From Natrarchaeobius oligotrophus (GTDB lineage: Archaea; Halobacteriota; Halobacteria; Halobacteriales; Natrialbaceae), in the NCBI RefSeq assembly GCF_003841465.1, contig NZ_REFZ01000008.1, positions 146,679-210,678 on the forward strand: a stretch of DNA of 64,000 bases, in the 5' to 3' direction. The notes under the pieces are model-generated. The model had not been told where the DNA came from. It ran no database searches and saw only the letters and a list, made by a program, of their open reading frames with translations. Of this stretch, positions 56,874 through 64,000 are shown piece by piece (within the stretch, counting starts at the first letter, position 1; each line of letters opens with the position of its first letter). Position numbers and translations under genes: made by a program.

Positions 56874-57347
56874 TCAGAGTTCGACGCCGCTCGGGATCAG
56901 GCTGTGCTGGCGGAGCAGGCTCCCTTCGTCGTCGTAGACCAGAAACGTCCGCTTGTCGTAGCTGACGAAGTGCTCGCCTTCGAGGGTGAGTTCGACCTCG
57001 TACCGACCCTCGTCATCCGTCGCGTCCTCCCCGTAGCCGCGGGCCGCCCGGATGAACTTCAGCACGTCGTCAGCGTCCTCGTTGAGTTCGAGGATGAACT
57101 CTCCGGTGACGCGGTTCGTGACGCTGACGACGCCCGCGGCGTCGGCGGCGAGGGGTTCCTGCAATCGGAGGGCGACATCCGTCTCGCCCGCCTCGAGAAC
57201 GTCGCCGTCGGGTCCGGTAAGGCGCTCGCGAAGCAGCGTCGATGGGCCGGTGAAGTCGATCGATACCGATGGTTTCCTCGGTTCGTCGTCGGTTTCGACC
57301 CAGTCGATATTGCGGACGTCTAACGTGAAATGCTCGCGCCTCATTCC
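56874..57347 (-). CDS. DUF5793-like haloarchaeal protein
   Basis: 157 residues. Starts MRREHFTLDVRNIDWVETD (family-like), then IDFTGPSTLLRERLTGPDG, VSVTNRVTGEFILELNEDAD and a C-terminal SYDKRTFLVYDDEGSLLRQH. A soluble beta-rich protein of unknown role; the DUF number is from memory. ATG at 57347 is chosen over one 102 nt upstream. Divergent from the pilus ATPase gene. Confidence 0.75.
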   Translation of the reverse strand, partial: GMRREHFTLDVRNIDWVETDDEPRKPSVSIDFTGPSTLLRERLTGPDGDVLEAGETDVALRLQEPLAADAAGVVSVTNRVTGEFILELNEDADDVLKFIRAARGYGEDATDDEGRYEVELTLEGEHFVSYDKRTFLVYDDEGSLLRQHSLIPSGVEL

Positions 57348-57547
57348 GTACGCATCGGTTAGCACTCCCGCCGTATGAACGTAACGCACGATCTGTAACG
57401 CGGCCGATAGCTCTCCGGAGCGGACCGCGGATGGATCGGTCGCCGGCACGCACCTCGCCGCGGTTCGTTTCGGTCCGAACGGCCATCCGATTTAAGACGG
57501 ATCCGGTTCGATATCGTGAAGAACTGCCGTGGTGCTCGAGGAGATTG

Positions 57548-59548
57548 ATGGATAACGAAAGCGGCAAGCGAGCGAGCGGCGACGTCGGACGCGACGCGAA
57601 GGGTTCGAGAGCGCCGGATGCCGCCAGTCGGGCGGTCCCGTCCGACGAACACGACCGGACGGCGGTGGGACGGTCGTCGACGCTCGAGGCGGCCCTTCGG
57701 ACGGTTCGCCGAGTGAGCGAGGCGATCCGTGGCTCGGAGATCGACGTCCCCGAGTACGATCCCGCGAGCCACGGACCGCTCGTCGACTTCGACGGCGTCG
57801 ACGGGCTCGAGGAGGTCGACCGCTACTGGGTAAACGCGCCGTTTTCGTTCGTCTGGATCGGGCGCGATCCGACCACGAACCACCACCGCTACCACGTCGT
57901 CGAGCCGACGCTCGACGGGGACGAACGGGTGCTGTTCGACGCGCTGTACGACGACGTTCGCGATCCGCTACTGTATCGCGAACGCGACGGGGACGACGTC
58001 GAAACGCTGCTCAGAGAGACCGTGCGCGAGTATCTCGAGCGTTACGGTGCCGAGATCGATCCGTCGACGTTCTACCGGATATTTTATCGCTTGCACCGCG
58101 ACTTTCGCGGATACGGCCGGCTCGACCCCATCATGCACGATCACCACGTCGAGGACGTCTCCTGTGACGGCTACGATCTCCCGCTTTTCGTCTACCACGA
58201 CGAGTACACCGACGTCGAGACCAACGTCTCGTTCGAGCGAACGGCGCTCGACCGGTTCGTCGTTCGCCTCGCCCAGCACTCCGGCCGGCACATTTCCATC
58301 GGCGATCCGATGGTCGAAACGACGCTCCCCGACGGCTCTCGAGCCGAACTCGCGCTCGGTGAAGAGGTCACGCCACGAGGATCCGCGTTCACCATCCGAA
58401 AGTACGCCGACGAGCCGTTCACGCCGATCGATCTCGTCGAGTACGGGACGTTCAGCGTCGAACAGATGGCGTACCTCTGGCTCGCGATCGAACACAACAA
58501 GAGCCTCCTGTTCGCCGGCGGAACGGCGTCCGGCAAGACGACCAGCATGAACGCCGTCTCGATGTTCATCCCGCCGCGTTCGAAGGTGCTCACGATCGAG
58601 GACACCCGCGAACTGCAGCTCCACCACGACAACTGGCTCTCGTCGGTCACGCGCGATCGCATCCACGAGGGAACGCACGTGACGATGTACGACCTGTTGC
58701 GGTCGGCCCTTCGCCACCGACCCGAGTACATCGTCGTCGGCGAGGTTCGCGGCGAGGAGGCGATCACGCTCTTTCAGGCGATGAACACCGGCCACACCAC
58801 GTACTCGACGATGCACGCCGACTCGGTCCAGACCGTGATCAACCGCCTGGAGAACGAGCCGATCAACGTCCCCCGACCGATGGTACAGAGCCTCGACGTG
58901 CTGTCGATCCAGCAGCTCACCCGACTCGAGGACGGACGCGTCCGCCGAAACAAGGTCCTCGCCGAGATCGAAGGTATCGACCAGCGAACCGGCGAACTCG
59001 ACTACTCGCCGGCGTTTACGTGGGACGGCGAAACGGACACCGTCCAGTCGAAGGGGAGCCAGCTCCTCGAAGAGATTCGGGAAGAGCGAGGCTGGAGTCG
59101 TACCGAACTGCTCACCGAACTCGAGAACCGGGAGCGCTTCCTCGAGTACCTCCGTCGAAACGAGATTACCGACTACCGCCGCTTTACCGCGCTGATCAAC
59201 GAGTACTACGCCGACAAAGCGCGCGTGCTCGAGGACGTCGACGCCGATGCAGTCGACGATTCCCTCGACTCCGACGCGGGGACGAACGGGGAGGGCGCGC
59301 GCCCCGTCGTCGACGCCGGTAGCCGGCGCGACGACCGATCCGACGAACGCGACGTGCGAGGCGACGAACGGTCGGACGGCGAGATGGGGCCGGATGAACG
59401 GTCGATCGACGAGATACGGCTGGACGAACGGCCGGACGAACGCGGTCCCAAGCGGGACCCGACCGACGGAGACGGCGGGGACGCCCCTCCGAACCACGAC
59501 GGACCCGGGGACGATCCCGACGGACCGCTGGAGGGCGAGTTCGGGTGA
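57548..59548 (+). CDS. Type II/IV secretion-type pilus ATPase
   Basis: 666 residues, archaeal GspE/TadA-type hexameric ATPase that powers pilus assembly or secretion. N-terminal domain (~1-300), Walker A GGTASGKTTSMN (about 324-335), VLTIEDTRELQLHHDNW, Walker B region YIVVGEVRGEEAITLFQAMN and MHADS. The last ~100 residues are a disordered acidic/Arg Gly-rich tail. The ATG at 57548 has an AGGAG Shine-Dalgarno; the longer open frame is rejected. Its stop overlaps the next GTG. Confidence 0.93.
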   Translation: MDNESGKRASGDVGRDAKGSRAPDAASRAVPSDEHDRTAVGRSSTLEAALRTVRRVSEAIRGSEIDVPEYDPASHGPLVDFDGVDGLEEVDRYWVNAPFSFVWIGRDPTTNHHRYHVVEPTLDGDERVLFDALYDDVRDPLLYRERDGDDVETLLRETVREYLERYGAEIDPSTFYRIFYRLHRDFRGYGRLDPIMHDHHVEDVSCDGYDLPLFVYHDEYTDVETNVSFERTALDRFVVRLAQHSGRHISIGDPMVETTLPDGSRAELALGEEVTPRGSAFTIRKYADEPFTPIDLVEYGTFSVEQMAYLWLAIEHNKSLLFAGGTASGKTTSMNAVSMFIPPRSKVLTIEDTRELQLHHDNWLSSVTRDRIHEGTHVTMYDLLRSALRHRPEYIVVGEVRGEEAITLFQAMNTGHTTYSTMHADSVQTVINRLENEPINVPRPMVQSLDVLSIQQLTRLEDGRVRRNKVLAEIEGIDQRTGELDYSPAFTWDGETDTVQSKGSQLLEEIREERGWSRTELLTELENRERFLEYLRRNEITDYRRFTALINEYYADKARVLEDVDADAVDDSLDSDAGTNGEGARPVVDAGSRRDDRSDERDVRGDERSDGEMGPDERSIDEIRLDERPDERGPKRDPTDGDGGDAPPNHDGPGDDPDGPLEGEFG

Positions 59549-61656
59549 TCCCGGTGGCGTGGGCGAACGTCGTACCGCTCGCGGTCGCGGTCGGGCTGTG
59601 CGTGCCGATCGTCCTCGCTCGCCACCACGCCGGCCTGGATCGTTCGCTGACCCGAATCGCGGTGACGCTGTTCGGCCGGTACGTCGACGAGTTCGAGGCG
59701 GAGCACCCGGACCGAAAGGCCGCGCTTCGGGCCGCCCACTTTCCGACGACCTACCGCGAGTACGGTTCGAAGACGATCCTCTACGCCGCGTTTCTCGCGG
59801 TCGTCGGATCGATCGTCGGCATCTACGCCATCTGGGCCGTCCTGCTCGTGCTGGCGATCGATCCCGAGACGCTGCGCGAGGCGCTGCCGAGCGGCCTCGA
59901 GTTCCTCGCGAGGCTCGGTGGCGTACCGACGCTCTCGCCGAGTGAGCTGTTCGTCCTGTTTCTGGGCGCGTGTCTCACCGTCGGCGCGATCGCCGGCAGC
60001 GGCGCGTACTGGCTCCGGTGGTGGTACCCCGGATACGTCGCGGACGCACGCGCCAGACGAATCGAGCGCGCGCTCCCGGAGACTGTTTCGTTCGTCTACG
60101 CCCTCTCGCGGAGCGGGATGGAGTTTCCCGAGGTGATGCGGATCGTCGCGGAGAACGAGGACACCTACGGCGAGGCGGCCGCCGAGTTCGGCGTCGCCGT
60201 CCGACACGTGGACACCTTCGGCACCGACGTCGTCACCGCCCTCCAGCTTGCGGGGCGGCGCTCGCCGAGTCCGAAGTTCAGCGAGTTCGCCGAGAACCTC
60301 GTCAGCGTCCTCCAGAGCGGACACAGCCTGTCGTCGTTTCTCGAGCGCCAGTACCACGACTACCAGGAGGAAGCCGAGTCCCGCCAGGCACAGACGCTCG
60401 AGCTGCTCCGGACGCTCGCGGAAGCCTACGTGACGGTGCTCGTGGCCGGGCCACTCTTTCTGATCACGGTCCTCGTCGTGATCGGCATCGCCGTCAGCGA
60501 CACGGTCGACCCGCTGCGAGCGCTCGTCTACGCCATCCTGCCGCTCGGAAACCTCGCGTTCATCGTCTACCTGAGCGTCGTCACCGACTCGATCGTCCCC
60601 GGCGAGCCCTCCGCGAACGTCGACGCCGAGTCCGTCGACGCACGCGGCCGTTCGAGGGTCTCACAATCCGACGGCGGCGTACCGGGGGAATCGGCGGCGG
60701 CTGGACGATCGACCCGCACGGCTGCGAACGCAGAACGCGTCCGGCACTATCGTCGGCTGCAGCGGGTTCGCGACCGGTTCGCGAATCCGAAGGAGGCGCT
60801 GCTGGAGCGACCGATCCGGTCGGTCGCCGTCACCGGACCGATCGCACTCGGTGCGGTGCTCTGGCGGCTGCCGGAGGCGTTCGCGGACGGACGGTTCGAT
60901 GCGACGGCGATCGACGACATCGTCGCGCTCGGGCTGTTCGGTATGCTGGCGGGGTTCGCCGTCTGTTACGAGCTCCGGCGGCGGCGGATCGACGCCGTCG
61001 AAGCCGCGATTCCCGACCTGCTCGATCGACTCGCGAGCGTCAACGAGGCCGGTATGTCGGTCGTCTCCGCGGTCGAACACGTCCGCGAGTCGGAGCTCGG
61101 GCCCCTCGGCGACGAACTGGATCGCGTCTGGAACGACGTCCGGTGGGGGGCGGACCTCGAGACCGCGTGGCGGCGATTCGAAACGCGCGTTCGAACCCGC
61201 TCGATCTCGCGGGTCGTCACCCTGCTCACCGAGGCGATGAACGCGAGCGGGAACCTCGCGACGGTGCTCCGAATCGCGGGCCGACAGGCAGCGGCGGACC
61301 GGCGGCTCAAACGCGAGCGCGCCCAGGCGATGGTGGAGTACACGGTCGTCGTCTACGTCTCGTTTTTCGTCTTCCTGTTCATCGTCGCGGTGCTGGCCGC
61401 GTACCTGCTGCCGAATCTCCCGACCGAGGGCGTCGACACGGGCGGAGTCGCCGACGCGGATGCGACCGGTATCGGCGACCTCTCGGGCGACGCCGCCGGC
61501 ACGTACGGCACGCTGTTCTATCACGCGGCGCTCGTCCAGGGGTTGCTCTCGGGGCTGATCGCGGGTCAGCTGAGCACCGGCGACCTCCGCGCCGGCGCGA
61601 AACACGCCGCCGTCATGCTGGCGCTCGCGGTCGTCCTGTTCGCGCTGCTCGGTTGA
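59545..61656 (+). CDS. Pilus/secretion platform membrane protein (T2SSF/TadC, tandem)
   Basis: 703 residues, two type II secretion F-type modules in tandem. Module 1: ALPETVFVYALSRSGMEFPE-type helices then hydrophobic segments near 480-580 (LVAGPLFLITVLVVIGIAVS). Module 2: VEAAIPDLLDRLASVNEAGM, and terminal helices (VYVSFFVFLFIVAVLAAYLL, LALAVVLFALLG). The platform sits in the cytoplasmic membrane and works with the preceding ATPase. No pilin or prepilin peptidase gene follows, so substrates are encoded elsewhere. GTG start, coupled by GTGA. Confidence 0.92.
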   Translation: MIPVAWANVVPLAVAVGLCVPIVLARHHAGLDRSLTRIAVTLFGRYVDEFEAEHPDRKAALRAAHFPTTYREYGSKTILYAAFLAVVGSIVGIYAIWAVLLVLAIDPETLREALPSGLEFLARLGGVPTLSPSELFVLFLGACLTVGAIAGSGAYWLRWWYPGYVADARARRIERALPETVSFVYALSRSGMEFPEVMRIVAENEDTYGEAAAEFGVAVRHVDTFGTDVVTALQLAGRRSPSPKFSEFAENLVSVLQSGHSLSSFLERQYHDYQEEAESRQAQTLELLRTLAEAYVTVLVAGPLFLITVLVVIGIAVSDTVDPLRALVYAILPLGNLAFIVYLSVVTDSIVPGEPSANVDAESVDARGRSRVSQSDGGVPGESAAAGRSTRTAANAERVRHYRRLQRVRDRFANPKEALLERPIRSVAVTGPIALGAVLWRLPEAFADGRFDATAIDDIVALGLFGMLAGFAVCYELRRRRIDAVEAAIPDLLDRLASVNEAGMSVVSAVEHVRESELGPLGDELDRVWNDVRWGADLETAWRRFETRVRTRSISRVVTLLTEAMNASGNLATVLRIAGRQAAADRRLKRERAQAMVEYTVVVYVSFFVFLFIVAVLAAYLLPNLPTEGVDTGGVADADATGIGDLSGDAAGTYGTLFYHAALVQGLLSGLIAGQLSTGDLRAGAKHAAVMLALAVVLFALLG

Positions 61657-61700
61657 GGCCGGTCGAACGCTTTTTACAGCTCCCGGGACCACCTCCGACG

Positions 61701-62450
61701 ATGGTCGAACCGGAGGACCGAGACGACCGACCGCGGCGCAGCGACGTCCGCGACACGTACGACCGGATCGCAACGCACTTCGCCTCCACCCGGGCGTACG
61801 CCTGGCCGGAAGTCGAGTCGTTCGTGACGGCACGGGCGGGCGAGCACGACTCGAGTTCCGGCGGGGACGCCGCGGATTTCGGAGCCGACGAGCCGACGGC
61901 GAGCGTCGGCCTCGACGTCGGCTGTGGCAACTGCCGTCACGCCGAGTTGCTCGCGACGACCACCGACCTCGAGACCGTCGTCGGGCTCGACGTCAGCGCC
62001 GGCCTGCTCGAGACGGCCCGGGAGCGGGCCCGCGAGAAGGGGTTTTCCGTGGGTCTCGTGCAAGGGGACGCCTCGACGCTCCCGCTCGCCGACGACGTCG
62101 TCTCGCTCGCGGTCTACGTCGCGACGCTTCACCACCTGCCCACCCGCGAAACCCGTCGCGCCAGCCTCGACGAACTCGCGCGGGTGCTCGCATCCGACGG
62201 CCGAGGGCTCGTCAGCGCCTGGTCGACCGCCCACGACGCCTTCGACGAGACCGAGGGGTTCGACACCACGGTCGACTGGACGCTGCCCGGCGGCGAGACC
62301 GTCGATCGCTTCTACCACATCTACGCACCGGAGGAGTTCGAGGCCGACCTCGCCGCGAGCGACCTCGAGCTCCTCGAGTGGGAGCTCTCGAGCGGAAACT
62401 GTTACGCGACGGTCGCGGGCTCGCGGCCCCGTTCAGCGGATCGCAGCTGA
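61701..62450 (+). CDS. SAM-dependent methyltransferase (TRM9/ABH8-like)
   Basis: 249 residues. Motif I GLDVGCGNCRHAELLATTTD, then VVGLDVSAGLLETAR, SLAVYVATLHHLPT and RFYHIYAPEEFEADLA. The order matches the TRM9/ABH8-type tRNA wobble-uridine methyltransferases, which need a Trm112 partner (encoded at 50242 in this window); the tRNA role here is inference. ATG at 61701. A GC stem-loop (CTTCGGGC-AGGT-GCCCGAAG, 62485-62504) after the stop is a likely terminator. Confidence 0.85.
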   Translation: MVEPEDRDDRPRRSDVRDTYDRIATHFASTRAYAWPEVESFVTARAGEHDSSSGGDAADFGADEPTASVGLDVGCGNCRHAELLATTTDLETVVGLDVSAGLLETARERAREKGFSVGLVQGDASTLPLADDVVSLAVYVATLHHLPTRETRRASLDELARVLASDGRGLVSAWSTAHDAFDETEGFDTTVDWTLPGGETVDRFYHIYAPEEFEADLAASDLELLEWELSSGNCYATVAGSRPRSADRS

Positions 62451-62484
62451 GCGTTCGCGATCCGAATCGGCGACGTCCGCACCG

Positions 62485-62504
62485 CTTCGGGCAGGTGCCC
62501 GAAG
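62485..62504 (+). terminator. Stem-loop after the methyltransferase gene
   Basis: CTTCGGGC and GCCCGAAG form a perfect 8-bp stem with an AGGT loop, 35 nt after the methyltransferase stop; flanking bases (GTCC / GGAC) extend it. Candidate transcription end signal. Confidence 0.5.
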
Positions 62505-62662
62505 GACCGCGAATCGGCGGGCACTCGGCGATGTCATCGAGCAGCCATAATAAAAGAATAGATGGTCCGAAAATTATGTATGTGAGAGATAACGGCCACA
62601 ATCAGCGCGTAGCCGCCGCCACGGCGGATTTCTTCCGGGTGGAAAACACCTCTGAAAAACAA

Positions 62663-62670
62663 CTTTTAAC
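62663..62670 (+). promoter_or_regulatory. TATA box of the membrane gene at 62697
   Basis: CTTTTAAC is centred about 30 nt upstream of the ATG at 62697. The upstream 200 nt are noticeably AT-rich. Confidence 0.6.
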
Positions 62671-62696
62671 CTCATTGCGTATAGTTAGCAGCGTGT

Positions 62697-63119
62697 ATGT
62701 CACGAGCACTCAAGGTTTCGGGTTTCCTGGGACTGGCCGTCATGATGGGCGTCGGAATGTATCAGAACTTCCTCAACGCGACGGGCGCAGGCGTTCCAGC
62801 CTGGATGATCGGAGGGCACGCGCACCTGGGTGTACTGTCGATTCTCGCGATCGTCCTCGGGTTCGCGATCCCGGCGATGAAGGTAACGGGGACGCTCGAG
62901 CAGGTGGTCACCTGGACGTTCATCCTCGGACAGTGGGGACTACCGCTCGTTCCGTGGCTGGCGGTCGGCGGCGGAGTCGCGGTTCTTCACCCGACCGCGT
63001 TCCTGTGGGGCGGGCTGTTGATGATCTCGATGCTCATTATGACCTGGCAGGCAGCGACCCAGCCGGAGGCCGCGGTGGGCGGCGGCGGTGACGTGGACCC
63101 GACGCCCGCCGACGACTGA
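62697..63119 (+). CDS. Haloarchaeal membrane protein with GHAH motif (DUF8059-like)
   Basis: 140 residues with four hydrophobic helices. GFLGLAVMMGVGMYQNFLNA, WMIGGHAHLGVLSILAIVLG (the His pair in GGHAH lies at a helix start and could bind heme or metal), WTFILGQWGLPLVPWLAVGG and FLWGGLLMISMLIMTWQAAT. The pattern resembles small heme-copper-oxidase-associated or cbb3-like membrane proteins. No oxidase gene adjacent. ATG at 62697. Confidence 0.75.
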   Translation: MSRALKVSGFLGLAVMMGVGMYQNFLNATGAGVPAWMIGGHAHLGVLSILAIVLGFAIPAMKVTGTLEQVVTWTFILGQWGLPLVPWLAVGGGVAVLHPTAFLWGGLLMISMLIMTWQAATQPEAAVGGGGDVDPTPADD

Positions 63120-63169
63120 CCGGAAATGAGAAGAGTCTTAACTCGGCCGCACCGAAAACCACCTGCCGA

Positions 63170-63240
63170 GCGCGGATGGTCTAGTGGTAGGACCTGAGCC
63201 TTCCAAGCTCATGGCCCGGGTTCAAATCCCGGTCCGCGCA
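63170..63240 (+). tRNA. tRNA-Gly (UCC anticodon)
   Basis: 71 nt. Acceptor stem GCGCGGA/TCCGCGC, anticodon stem TGAGC/GCTCA with loop CTTCCAA (anticodon TCC, Gly), and T-arm CCGGGTTCAAATCCCGG. The final A is encoded; CCA is not. No intron. A 10-bp hairpin follows directly. Confidence 0.95.
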
Positions 63241-63274
63241 TTCCTGCGGCGAACAAATCCGTGAGCCGCAGGAA
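63241..63274 (+). terminator. Hairpin directly after tRNA-Gly
   Basis: TTCCTGCGGC (63241-63250) and GCCGCAGGAA (63265-63274) are perfect inverted repeats around a 14-nt loop, starting at the base after the tRNA. It could end tRNA transcription, or be part of an integration site. Confidence 0.5.
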
Positions 63275-63342
63275 TCGTACGAGGGATTTGAATTACGGAA
63301 GTCGCACGCTCGCGAGCGAAGCGAGCGAGATCGTCTTCCGGT

Positions 63343-63362
63343 GGTTCAAATCTCGGTCCGCG
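63343..63362 (+). repeat. Partial direct copy of the tRNA-Gly 3' end (att-like)
   Basis: GGTTCAAATCTCGGTCCGCG matches tRNA positions 63219-63238 at 19 of 20 bases, 124 nt downstream. Such a copy is the usual footprint of a tRNA-targeting integrative element (attL/attR). No integrase gene is visible in the window. The copy is flanked by a CGCTCGCGAGCG palindrome at 63308. Confidence 0.6.
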
Positions 63363-63554
63363 GGGCTTCTCAGCCCTTCTTCCTTGGTTTTCCGGGTTTC
63401 CAGCAATGGCCCAACCATGCCATTTCAAGCTCGCAACGTGGGTACTCAAACAGTATCGCTCCGCCGTCGTGCGATTAGAAAACGCTCTTGTATAGCACAC
63501 TGTTGATGGACCCCCTCTTGCGATTTTGAGCTGATGATTATGAACTGATAGGGA

Positions 63555-64000
63555 TCAGCAGAGATACTCATAGATCCTCGGTGAGTGCAGCGTTGGGAGT
63601 TTACTCGTGAGATACGCTTTCAGTTCTGAGAGTGTTCGATAGAGTTTGTTGGCACGTCCCTCGTTCACTTGACGCCAGCACTGTTCGAGTGGGTTCATTT
63701 CCGGTGCGTACGAGGGGAGGTATTCAAGAAGCAGGCCAGCTTTCGCGGCCTGCTTCTTGAGATGCTTCGCTATGAAATACGGTGCGTTGTCCAAGACAAT
63801 CACCAGCTCCTTGCCGAACTCTTCTTGGAGAGCATGCAGAAAGTGTGCGGCAACCTTTCCAGTAAACGGCCCCTCAACGAATGAAATGAAGCGGTCACCG
63901 TCGTCGGTGACCGCGCCCAGCAGATTGATCGAAGCCCGACCGCCCGAGACCGGCAGTCTCGGGCGGGAGTTCACCGGAAACCAGCCGCGCTTTTGGTTGG
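63555..64000 (-). CDS. IS630-family transposase, C-terminal part (runs off window)
   Basis: The last ~148 residues of an IS630/Tc1-type DDE transposase: KRGWFPVNSRPRLPVSGGRA, INLLGAVTDDGDRFISFVEG, VIVLDNAPYFIAKH (second catalytic Asp) and LEYLPSYAPEMNPLEQCWRQ (third acidic residue in the MNPLEQ Glu). The N-terminal helix-turn-helix half lies beyond position 64000. An in-frame GTG at 63974 is internal, as coding clearly continues to the window edge. Lower GC than neighbours indicates a mobile origin. Confidence 0.93.
   Translation of the reverse strand, partial: NQKRGWFPVNSRPRLPVSGGRASINLLGAVTDDGDRFISFVEGPFTGKVAAHFLHALQEEFGKELVIVLDNAPYFIAKHLKKQAAKAGLLLEYLPSYAPEMNPLEQCWRQVNEGRANKLYRTLSELKAYLTSKLPTLHSPRIYEYLC

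Larger units (their letters stand above)
63241..63554. other. Degenerate intergenic region between tRNA-Gly and transposase
   Basis: About 310 nt of lower-GC sequence. Holds the post-tRNA hairpin, the partial tRNA copy and a short frame from ATG 63406 to TAG 63495 that encodes a plausible 29-residue peptide (MAQPCHFKLATWVLKQYRSA at its start), perhaps the remnant of a gene cut by the IS insertion. Nothing else convincing. Confidence 0.45.

Noticed and set aside
63261..63506. 81-codon + strand frame after tRNA-Gly
   Set aside because: It begins inside the post-tRNA hairpin and runs through the tRNA-like repeat; composition is not protein-like.

Overview
The window is haloarchaeal chromosome. 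Support comes from very high GC, acidic proteomes, haloarchaea-only small families, TATA boxes 26 to 30 nt upstream of start codons (leaderless mRNAs), ATGA/GTGA gene overlaps, PAN, Rad50-Mre11, the Pcc1/prefoldin/RpoP/L37Ae block and a tRNA-Gly. The gene set looks most like the Natrialbales (Natrinema/Haloterrigena type); that placement is inference.

Layout. 1-1.4 kb: start of sufB preceded by sufC (Fe-S assembly). 1.6-5.7 kb: family B DNA polymerase with a 451-residue homing-endonuclease intein inside its exonuclease II motif. 5.9-7.1 kb: three small haloarchaeal genes. 7.1-11.2 kb: rad50-mre11. 11.4-13 kb: a small winged-helix regulator and the proteasomal ATPase PAN. 13-14.7 kb: thiolase plus Zn-ribbon/OB-fold partner, joined by a tandem 50-bp repeat that forms a chain of overlapping mini-ORFs. 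14.7-15.3 kb: a non-coding stretch with a long hairpin and a promoter-led multi-hairpin element. 15.3-17.8 kb: alpha/beta hydrolase, meaB and the B12-binding subunit of methylmalonyl-CoA mutase. 18-26 kb: HD-domain protein, membrane protein, LysE exporter, two paralogous thioredoxin-fold secreted proteins around a methyltransferase, topA. 26-33 kb: PRC-barrel-like protein, PAS histidine kinase, MATE exporter, flippase, lipoprotein, DUF2103 protein. 33.7-35.6 kb: translation/transcription block (L37Ae, RpoP, Pcc1, prefoldin beta, DUF3194). 35.6-39.2 kb: small membrane and regulatory genes. 39.7-43.5 kb: surE, Rsm22-like methyltransferase, tyrA and a Gly-rich protein. 43.6-50.4 kb: MOSC protein, YqcI/YcgG protein with an isochorismatase-like hydrolase, Zn-ribbon protein, DUF2797, BsuPI, CbiX, DR2241-like, Trm112. 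50.6-57.3 kb: purA, winged-helix regulator, large DUF7527-like coiled-coil protein, UPF0058, an iron-box-controlled ABC ATPase, DUF5793. 57.5-62.5 kb: archaeal pilus-type ATPase and membrane platform, methyltransferase. 62.7-64 kb: membrane protein, tRNA-Gly with a downstream partial copy of its 3' end, and an IS630-type transposase running off the window.

Most of the window is ordinary core genome. The unusual material is mainly non-coding: three copies of a related ~80-88 bp imperfect palindrome, a 28-bp perfect palindrome, a solo IS200/IS605-like end against purA, a structured small transcript candidate, and the 50-bp mini-ORF relay. Coding oddities are a ribosomal L37Ae with no zinc-binding cysteines, PCNA-binding-like motifs at both ends of the polymerase, and an orphan ABC ATPase behind a DtxR-type operator.
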